The position numbers and the translations under genes are program-made. Below, piece by piece: positions 56,006-64,000 of a DNA stretch of 64,000 nucleotides (within the stretch, counting starts at the first letter, position 1; the number at the start of each line of letters is the position of its first letter). Source of the stretch: Drechslerella dactyloides (Eukaryota > Ascomycota > Orbiliomycetes > Orbiliales > Orbiliaceae); NCBI GenBank assembly GCA_020064725.1, contig JAGTWJ010000010.1, positions 1,426,001-1,490,000 of the forward strand, written 5' to 3'. The notes below the pieces were generated by a model that saw only the letters and a program-made list of their open reading frames with translations, did not search any database and was not told the origin of the DNA.

Positions 56006-57598
56006 TCACAATCGGCTTCCACCAGCATTAACTCGCTTCATGCCCCACCGCCCGCCAATAGCGTCAAATGCCACTTCGAATCCATGCCACAGCCGACTCC
56101 CCGTGTTCACGTAAACCCGCTCGAAAATCCCTCCATCTGGCCCCGTCACCCTTCCCGCCGTGTTCGTCGCGCGCACCTCACGTGGCGCAGTCCCAGGGAT
56201 CGAGGACGTCGCCGTCCCGTTCAGACCAACACTGAGGATGTACCCGCCCACCGTCGCGGTCTCATCAGGAACGCCGAAGGTGACGGTGTAGTTTTCAGCG
56301 GGGACAGGTATATCCGGTGAGGAGAGATACATTTGAGAGACGCCGGTGTCTGGGAGGATAGCGCCGGCGCGGAAAGGGCCGTCTCCAATAGAGATAGCGA
56401 CGGGGGGCATGGCCCAGTCGCGCGGGTCGGTTGCGTTTGGCTGTTTAGAGAGCGATGTCCAGTTGTAGTCTTTCGTGTTTGCGAGCGTGAGGCCCCAGAC
56501 CAGGGATGTTGAACGTACGATGTATCCTAGAGCCGTACGATTCATCGGGCCGTCTGTTAACCTAGTGCCACCTTGAAAGTGTACTACTTCCCATACGGTT
56601 CTCACGCATTCATGGGATGGAAGATGCTACTCACCAAGGTGATACCGTCCACGCTCAACCGCCCTCCCGCCGACCTCGACCACATTCAACAGCGGATTCT
56701 TGTCCGGCGTGCACATGAGCATACCGTCTTGTTCCCGCCCGAAACCGACACCCATGTATAAGCCGGAGAGCATACCCGACTTGACGCTCGTCGGGTTCTT
56801 GCACTTTGCACCATGCTTGTTCGTGTGGCCGGGGCAGATGTAGAACTCGTCAAAGACGAGGACGGGAACAATGGCCTTGAGCAGGGCTATTCGGTCGCCG
56901 GTTGAAGAGTGGCCGTTGAAGATCAGCTCCGTGGGCACCCAATAGCCTGGTTTCACACAGTAGTTGTACACTAGTTAGATTTCTACCGTCTTGTAGATAT
57001 ATTGGGAACCCGGATGGTGTGGGAAGTGCAGGTTGTAGAAGATGCATACCACAGTATAGCTTCTTCGAGGAGGAGAGGTATTTCCAACCGCGCTCAAAGG
57101 TAGTCGCTCTCTCCCAGTCGCCCTTGAAATCATCTAGCCAGGTACCCTTCCCAATCGTGATGCCCGTCTGTATGTGCGCGTAGACGATATCAGCGCCGTA
57201 ATTCAGACTCGGAGTCTCCGACGACCTACCGACCCAGTGTCCATCATGACACCCTCCCTCCCACAATACACGCCATTGATGGTCATCAGTACCCGTGGCG
57301 GGCCGTTCTCTGGAAAGTCATTTGGCGTGGCGAAGGGGATCGTGACGGTCGTGTCTGCGGCTGGTGGGATACCAGAGGCACAGCTCTCGTGGGCCGCCAC
57401 ATTGAGGATCCGCTCTTTTTTAGATTGGTCCACGAGGCCAGCGTTGATAGCTTCCTCCACCGGTATCTCCACGTTGGTTAGATCTTTATCGGTCATTCGA
57501 TCGATTGTATTTGCGTCGACCCGAATGCGGAGGGATCTTGATATCGATAGGGCGGCCAGCATATGGACAGCCAGCCCTTGTCGCCAAATATGCCGCAT
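56006..57598 (-). CDS. pepsin-like (A1 family) aspartic peptidase homologue
   Basis: Exons 57598-57230, 57167-57050, 56946-56635 and 56553-56006, phases matching throughout, give 448 residues. The N-terminus is weakly hydrophobic (GLAVHMLAALS), a possible signal peptide. The first catalytic site is VMMDTGSTGI (Asp120), built across intron 1; the second is ILPDTGVSQMYLS (Asp335). GMLSGLYMGVGFGRE resembles the family's GILGLGF motif and the C-terminal FDAIGGRWGMKR matches the A1 end pattern. Several cysteines (FYICPGHTNKHGAKC) and glycosylation sequons suggest a secretory route. The second site reads DTGV rather than the usual DTGT/DSGT, and no clear flap tyrosine is seen, so activity should be tested. 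Exon 4's acceptor is the least certain junction. Confidence 0.78.
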
Positions 57599-58294
57599 CC
57601 TGATACAGATACCCCGATCGACTAATAGGACAGCCGTGACTGTCAGTTAGTTAACAGGAACAGCCGTGATTCGTGAATGCACACTCGGGAGTCCCAGCTC
57701 ACTTGCAGCTGCCTGGCTGCCGTCGGGCGTTTCGTGTCAAGCATGCCCGCTCATCTGTCGTCAGATTTAGCTCGCTGCGGGTGCAGCCTGCAGGTTTGTG
57801 TACGTGTCACCGATCGATCGATCGAACTGAAACGATTCTCGTGAGACAGCTAGCTGCAAGCAAGCCGGCTCGCATGGTCTGCTGGCATCCTGGTTGCGGG
57901 GGAATGGGGTCCCTGGAGAACCCTCTTCGTGGGGTCTGTCTCGGGACGGAGTCTTGCTGTGCGACGATGGCGGTGTCGCAGGGGGTGAAGGGACATGGGC
58001 TTCCGGGAACAATCCCGAGACTCGACTACTAGGTATCCCGGACAGCATAACGCCGCCGCCGGGTTAACGTTATAGCAGGGCTATCTTGCAAGGGTGCGCG
58101 CCGGGTGTCATTGTGATGATGTTACACGCGTTTGCTTTACGCATAACCAAACATTCCTACTCAAACGTGACGATAAGGATAGCTAGATGGCTGTATATAA
58201 CGTACTTGGTCTCCATTAACTCAGATATGCGTTCGCGCGCCAGGCCAAACGACACAGAGAATCGAAGAGACCGTTCTCAGATACGCTGCCACGA
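57599..58294. other. spacer between two minus-strand genes
   Basis: No supported gene. A 119-codon plus frame at 57673-58032 has no features. A CGATCGATCGATCG run occurs near 57810. Confidence 0.45.
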
Positions 58295-59538
58295 TCACGA
58301 AACAAAACCCTTCAATAGGTTCCCCCGCTCAGCCCGCCGCCGCCGCATCTCCGTGCTGCTGAGCTTGCCTTCCACGCTGCCGTCCCCGCCGACTAGCCCC
58401 ACCGTGAACACTTCAAGCTCCGACCACCCCTTTTCCCGCCGTTTATCGTTCACTGCCTGTCCTCCGCCTTTCGACTCCTCGCTGACTACCAGGCAAGTGA
58501 CTTCCTCCATTGTGATTGTCGGCCCGAAGACGTCCTGGATCTCATGCACTTCCAGCGCTATCGGTGTGCCAGCAGGTGAGGTGAGCTGGAGTCGGAGGAT
58601 GCGTGAGGATGTCGGCAGGTCGCTGGAGGTATCGACGTCCATTTCAGTGTCATTGGGTTGGGAAGAGGAGACCGTCGTGGTAGTAGTGTCGCCAACGATC
58701 ATACGTAGGAAGTCGACGGTGGCATCGCAGCGCGTTTCCCACGAGGTAACGTATTGTCTGTGTTTTTTGTTCTTGAGCAGCTCTGCGCCTGTAAGACCCA
58801 CGATGAGCCGCGGCGAGGATGCATGGGAGAAAATCATGTAGGCCGTCATCGTGAGGAGCAGCTTGTGCCCCGCATGGAGGTAGTCGAACGTGCCTCCAAC
58901 TAGAATTGACAAGACCGAGCAAGCAGTTAGTTTCACTTGTCGGGAACATTATACCAGATCCCATCGACGCCGGATCCATCTACAGCCGGGGTGTGCAAGG
59001 GTCACATACCACACGATATGGTGTGCTCCTCCCGCGATGGCAGCTCGCTCCCGTCACTGCTAGCCTCCCACCACCGCTCGTGCACGCTGTCCGGCTCCAG
59101 CTGCAGTACCACCGCGTTCTTGCAGTTCGGCCCGAACAGGTCATCGACATCCTCCGTTGACAGGATATTACCCCACTGGCCGACCTCGCTCGCGCGGCGC
59201 AAGTCACTCCAGTGCCGTATCACACCACCACAGGCATTGTAATCCTCGTGCAGAAGTATGACGTTGACATCAATCTCCTCATTAATGCCTTCGGTTAGAG
59301 AATAGATGCGGTTGACGATGGCGGAGACCTGTGCGAAAGACCGGCGACGGGAGATTGACGATGCACCGTTGCTGCCGGTGGCTTCACTTGATGTAAACGG
59401 GAGCGTGACGGCGATGTCGAGGTGCTTGACGGATGTGATCGAGGAGGAGGAGAACAGGACTGCCTGTGTGATCGCGGCGTGTAGCTCGGTATTGGATGTC
59501 GGCAAGGAGCGCAGGAAGAGGAGATTGCGTGTCGCCAT
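58295..59538 (-). CDS. phosphopantetheine adenylyltransferase, eukaryotic Cab4-like
   Basis: Adenylyltransferase making dephospho-CoA from 4'-phosphopantetheine and ATP. Exons 59538-59010 and 58899-58295 join as G|TT (SCVGGTFDYLHAG), giving 377 residues; the intron is GTATGT..TTCTAG with a CTAAC branch site. The nucleotidyltransferase T/HxGH motif is intact: GGTFDYLHAGHK with His185-x-Gly187-His188. The closing motif KLSSTEMRRRRAERG matches the family's ISSTxxR substrate loop. The N-terminal half (about 170 residues, LHEDYNACGGVIRHW..) is the poorly conserved region of fungal Cab4. It is divergently arranged with the PIG-S gene over a 636-bp spacer. Human PPAT activity sits in a fused protein; fungal enzymes are stand-alone as here. 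Confidence 0.88.
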
Positions 59539-60174
59539 CTCAGACGCTTCGGTCCCTCGGGACCAGGTATGAATGATATCTTCTGCAATGCAGCGTTTGC
59601 TCGAGTGTTTCGAAGGAGGGACCGGCCAGCTTCTACCTCATCGGCCACGGCGAGATAGAATATATACCCCGCATCGCTGTGCAGATCTGGGGAGACCGAC
59701 AGGGTTTTATATCCTCGTGGCCACTAGCTTTAGGCCGGCGAAGACGGGAAGCGAATCGAAAGCCTGTCGGAACGGCCTGTGGATAAATTTTTCGGGTCCA
59801 TGCGCGGGAAGTCCGTGACCCTGGCTCCTTCCTTCCTTCCTTTCCTCCCTCAGGTCTTCCGTTGGCGTTCTCGGGTGCGTCGCTGTCCCTGGCGGTCGTT
59901 TCTCCGGAGTGTGGGGAAGGCCGTCGCTGGCCGTTTGTCGGAAGAATGTTGGCCGATTGGCTGGGGACGACAGACAGCGGCCAGGGCTCCGTCGACGAGG
60001 GCAGACAGGTTACGATGCTGTCGGATAGATGAAGTCGTGGGAGCACAGGCGCAGATAACACCGTTTTCCCTTCTCGTCGACGGATTACGTAATCTCGTGT
60101 GTTTCGCCCAAAGCAGCCGCCGCCCAACGTCGCCTTCAGCTTCAACCTCAACCTCCTCCTCCACCGTCGCCGCG
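59539..60174. other. bidirectional promoter region
   Basis: 636-bp spacer shared by the divergent PPAT and PIG-S start codons. It has C/T-rich tracts near 59823-59850 and again just before the PIG-S ATG. Regulatory sites were not assigned. Confidence 0.45.
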
Positions 60175-61966
60175 ATGGACGCGAAATCTGCATCGCGGGA
60201 CGCCGCCCTCCCGTCCGGCTTCCAAGACGACACCGATGCAGCTACAGCAGAGGCGACCTACAAGCTCCCGCCGCCCGAGGCCCCGGAGACGGTCCGCACG
60301 CGGTCCTGGGTCATAGCCTCCTTCTGGATAGTCGCCATCTTCCTCGGGCTGCCCCTCTGGCATGCCACCACAACCATCTACCGCGCGCCGCTGCCCATGC
60401 AAGAGATGCAGAACTGGTCCGAGGGCAAGGTAGCTGCTCACGTAAAGAACCAATTGACCCGATCCATGCTGACCTCCAACCTGCCAGCTCTGCAAGACGG
60501 AGTTCCCGCTGCTCGTCGAGGTCGAGGCGCCCTCCCTCCCCGAGGCCGAAAGCCTGCTCAAAACCGTCCAGCACGCCCTGGACGACGCGAACGACTTCGC
60601 GGCTCACAAGCCCCATCATCTACGTCTGCGTCTGGCGGCAAAGGAGGCTAAAGCCGCTCCTGAGGACCCCAAAGCCGAGAAGGGCGAGAATGTCGCCTGC
60701 CTCCTCCGCCTGCTCCCCGACAGTCGCAATGGCTTCAATCACACCGTGCATAGCTCCTCCCGGACGGTTGACATCCATTATCCGCCGCCTTCGTCCTCCT
60801 CGCAATCCAGCATATCTGCTGGCCTCGCCAAATTCGTTGCCGAGATCCTCGAAGTCCTCTTCTGGCAAGAGCAAGAGCTCATCGAGCACCTCCTCCTCCC
60901 GCAGACTAGTAACCCCGGCTCCCTCAATGCCCTCTCCTCGCCGACCGCCGACGAAGCGCGAGACAAGAAGACACCTCCAGCACGTCCCCGTGCGCTCACC
61001 GCAGACATCAACCGCCGTATGTCCCGCGTGGTCAAGTATTCCCCAAGCTATCATCTCACCTTCTCCCTCTTTACCGCGACCTCCCTACCAGCCTCCTGGG
61101 ACATCGAGTCTGCCATCTCGCAATACCTCACACCGCTCCTCTCTGCGCTCTCCCCAATCTCCAATGTTACAATCTCCACGCAGGTCCAGTACTACGCTTC
61201 TATTTCGTCCAGCGTGACCCCCACGTTCGACGAGCAACTGAACGCCTGGACCCTCAAGAAGGAAGACCTCTCCAGCTTCATCAACTCTGCCGAATGGCCG
61301 CTCGCATCCATCTCCAACGACCCGAACCTCAACTTCATATTGTACATCCCACACCCATCAATGACACCTCTCGTCATCCCGTCCGCGTCCCGCTCAGACT
61401 CCTTCCTCCTCCCCCAATGGGGTGGCGTCACAATCCTCAACCTGGACCATAACCCCGCTTCCCACCTCTCCCATGCGACCCTCAAGCCCGCCATGGAAAC
61501 CTTCGCGACCCATCTCCTCGCCCTTCTCGGTGCCCCACCCCATCCAGCATCCCTCCCCATCCGACTAGACTCCCTCACGCGCCAACGGTCCGCCGAGGTC
61601 CTCGTCTCCGCGTCGTCCACGCTCGGCTCGCTCCAGCGGCTCGTCAACGCGCTACCCTCAATCTCGATCCCCGCAACTGTCAGCACGAGCGTTCGGGACA
61701 GCATCCGGCACCTGTCCCTCGCATGCGAAGAGCTGCGGAAGGGCAGCTTCGTGAAGGCGCTAGAGATGGGGCGCGTCGCACAGGAGGAAGCGGAGAAGGC
61801 ATTCTTCGAGCGGACGATGGTCGCGCAGGTGTATTTTCCGGACGAGCATAAGCTCGCCGTGTACCTGCCACTGCTGGGGCCGGTCAGCGTACCTCTCGTG
61901 CTAGGGATTTTCCGAGAGGTAAAGAGAGTGCTGGCGGAGCGGAAGGCCAGTCGGGCGGCGAGTTGA
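60175..61966 (+). CDS. GPI transamidase subunit PIG-S/Gpi17
   Basis: Subunit of the ER GPI-anchor transamidase that attaches GPI to proteins. Exons 60175-60429 and 60488-61966 (58-bp intron with a GCTGACC branch site) give 577 residues, in the usual range. One helix lies near the N-terminus (about 43-65, SWVIASFWIVAIFLGLPLW followed by TTTIYRAPLP, the PIG-S signature) and another near the C-terminus (LPLLGPVSVPLVLGIF). Between them is the luminal domain with YSPSYHLTFSLFTA, WDIESAISQYL, QVQYYASI, LNFILYIP and LLPQWGGVTILN, all recognisable PIG-S blocks. The tail ends in a lysine/arginine-rich stretch. It is the plus-strand partner of the divergent PPAT gene. Confidence 0.93.
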
Positions 61967-63357
61967 GGTAGGAGATACCTTGTCTTCTAGACATTTCGCC
62001 CCGTAGCTCCCGGCGATAGTATTTTCAGCCACCGTCAATTTCTTGTATATGATAATTATCGTAGGCATATAGTAAAGTATAGTAGCATAATTAGAGCGAG
62101 AGGTTTAGAGAATTGTAATTGACACTCTTACGAATGCGCTTGTCTCGTATACCAGATTAACAGTCCTAAGGCTGGCGAAGCGAATGCGCGCGTACCGGGG
62201 TAACAATCTGGACATTGATAAGCTCATCGCTGGGCGCAATAATATAGCTGTCTACTTGATATAGACAAGGTAGCCATGCAAGCACAGCAGAACCTCAGAT
62301 ATAGATGTATGGATACAAGATGAAGTTATATGGGCATACAGAAATGGACAATGGATGAGCAAGAATATCATCAAGCTTGGATGCACAAGATCAGGAAGAG
62401 AGAAAATGGGGGAAGGGACGAACGAAAAAAAAGAAAAGAGAAGGAGAAAGACTAAAAGTTTAGGAAGTAGTAGGTAGATATGATCATATGAACATACATG
62501 AAAGCATTCAATAAGCTTGGAAGAAAGGGAAATATGTAGCTAGGACTAGTTCCATTCGAGAGTTACAATGTTTGTCCATGCAGCAGGCTGTCGGAAGATC
62601 GGGGCGCATATTCGTAACGATGCCAATTCGAAATTGACACCGTTCACGCATAATCATCGCAAAAAGAAGGAGTAAGGAAACAACATTCGGAAGAAACCAA
62701 GTCGCAATTGTAAGTATAGCGCAAACTAATAGAGTATTTCTGACAAAATGGATGAAATGGAAATTTAAAGAATGAAGAGATCTCGGGATAGAAAAAAGGA
62801 GCAGAAATAAATACGACTGGATTGATCAATTGAAATGAGCATGCAATAATCGTAGAGATCCGTGGACAGTGAGCAGTATGACCGGTAACGACAGGACGCC
62901 GGATATCGCGGAAGCAGCGGGTATATACCTTATATCAGCCGTGAGACATAAATCATGGCTCGAGATACAAAAAAGCAAGCATGCAAACATTTCGAACGAT
63001 AGATATGACAGGTGGGTAAGTAAGTACAGCTGCGGACATAGGTTTGTGGATGCCGCAGACCAAAATCCAAAGTCAACCATGCACACGTACAAAGCAAGTG
63101 ACTGGGGAAGCGATACAACAAGGGAAAACGATCGAATGCGAACTTATGAGAATGAGGAACATATGCAGTTAATCGATGCAAGCAAGTAAACAAACCTAAA
63201 GGAACAAAATACCACCCGATAAATTAGTGTAGATAATACGCTGTCATCGAAGGGAAGAGTATCGTATCCATATCCGTATCCGTATCGTATTCTATCTTAT
63301 CGTACCCTACGCTGATATCGTCCATCACGCGTTCCTCCTCTTCCGTAAAAAGCACAA
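61967..63357. other. convergent 3' spacer, AT- and A-rich
   Basis: Tail-to-tail region between the PIG-S gene and the next minus-strand gene, with purine-rich tracts (62400-62460), a GTATCC-type hexamer repeat at 63265-63286 and no supported gene. Confidence 0.5.
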
Positions 63358-64000
63358 TCACAGATCGCGAAGGTACTTCTTCCCCGTGTAGACATCGCGT
63401 CCGACAACCCACCTTTCCCAATGCACCATCTGCAGCTCTGTCACCGTCATCCCGTTATCCTCCAAGTCGACGTCCAGATTCTCCAGCTCCTCGAATGGGT
63501 CCTTTGGTATCTTTACACCCTTGCCATTGAGACCCGGCCGCTCGACGACCCCAACGGGTATCAAATGTACATCGCCGTTCGGGCTGCCGTGCCCATTCGT
63601 CGACGCATTCGATGGACCCGCGATGTCCACGCTGTTCAATGAGTGACTGGTCGTCGGGCTGCCTGTTTCGTGACCTCCTCTACTACCACGACGGTGGGTC
63701 GAGCTGCGCGAGTGCGAGCTCCGCGAATGTGAAATGCTGCTGGCACTCTCTCCTGCGTGGCTGTGCGCGTCCCCCATCCGGCTGCCAGCGTTGCTACCAT
63801 CCAGAGAGATGTTGAAGCCGAGGTCGAAGCTACTGGATGCTCCGGACATAACCGTGTGCCCTGTAATGTGGCTTTCTTCATCGTCGGCATCGTTGTCATC
63901 CGGGGGTAAGTTGAAGAGCTGCATAGCGGGCCTCCGCGAGTCGAATTCCTTCTCGTAGCCAATGTTGTCGAGGGACAGCCATTCCAGATCGAGCGATTTC
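63358..64000 (-). CDS. C-terminal part of an unrecognised Ser/His-rich protein
   Basis: Reading frame open from the window edge to a TGA at 63358-63360, 213 residues visible; the start lies beyond position 64000. The visible N-terminal part (SLDLEWLSLDNIGYEKEFD) is acidic and structured-looking, followed by an acidic patch (DDNDADDEESH), a long Ser/His/Gly-rich low-complexity region (about residues 60-140), then a compact end: DPFEELENLDVDLEDNG, TVTELQMVHWERWVVGRDVY and KKYLRDL. I do not recognise it. The conserved-looking tail and Trp/Arg cluster suggest a functional C-terminus. No intron signal is needed within the visible part. Confidence 0.6.
   Translation of the reverse strand, partial: KSLDLEWLSLDNIGYEKEFDSRRPAMQLFNLPPDDNDADDEESHITGHTVMSGASSSFDLGFNISLDGSNAGSRMGDAHSHAGESASSISHSRSSHSRSSTHRRGSRGGHETGSPTTSHSLNSVDIAGPSNASTNGHGSPNGDVHLIPVGVVERPGLNGKGVKIPKDPFEELENLDVDLEDNGMTVTELQMVHWERWVVGRDVYTGKKYLRDL

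Noticed and set aside
1..64000. tRNA, rRNA and CRISPR features
   Set aside because: No convincing tRNA A/B-box pairs, rRNA segments or regularly spaced repeats were seen by eye; a tRNAscan-SE and Rfam search would settle this.

Overview
The window is nuclear DNA of a filamentous ascomycete (Pezizomycotina). Evidence: many short GT..AG introns (about 58-190 bp) with CTAAC/CTGAC branch sites, and fungal-type genes: a CBM1-tagged PL3 pectate lyase, a Grg1/ccg-1-like glucose-repressible protein, a fungal rhodopsin-family (PTH11/SAT4-like) receptor and a yeast-Cab4-like PPAT. The species cannot be named from sequence alone. Gene density is low: about twenty supported genes in 64 kb, separated by long intergenic tracts. 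I saw no tRNA, rRNA or CRISPR array. All exon structures are read by eye, by joining frames at consensus splice sites.

Layout. 1-918: 5' part of a TPT-family transporter (minus strand). 919-9270: more than 8 kb without a convincing gene, containing one MITE-like element and two perfect CRE palindromes, leading into the strong promoter of the Grg1-like gene (9271-9604). 10800-11927: inositol monophosphatase family. 14032-15089: secreted CBM1-PL3 pectate lyase. 16105-16464: an 86-residue two-exon orphan. 19179-20803: PIN-domain protein with polyQ and RG-rich tails. 23590-24771 and 27830-29005: two secreted proteins, each with a Kex2-like KR site. 29006-34248: AT-rich, repeat- and relic-bearing tract (foldback repeat at 30817-31119, broken coding fragments), followed by a large intronless orphan (34249-36684).

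38771-40663: six-exon rhodopsin-family membrane protein. 43027-45231: F-box protein. 45946-53623: the most unusual part, six consecutive intronless plus-strand genes, each encoding an unrelated-looking single-pass membrane protein with a low-complexity tail; the first two end in paired PPxY motifs. 53983-55641: class II DAHP synthase (shikimate pathway). 56006-57598: pepsin-like (A1) aspartic peptidase homologue. 58295-59538 and 60175-61966: divergent pair of PPAT (CoA synthesis) and PIG-S/Gpi17 (GPI transamidase). 63358-64000: C-terminal part of an unrecognised Ser/His-rich protein.

The conserved genes serve general metabolism (CoA, aromatic amino acids, GPI anchoring, inositol). The pectate lyase, aspartic peptidase and secreted orphans fit a plant-matter-degrading or plant-associated life. 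The best candidate for something undescribed is the six-gene membrane-protein array, followed by the intronless orphan beside the AT-rich tract.
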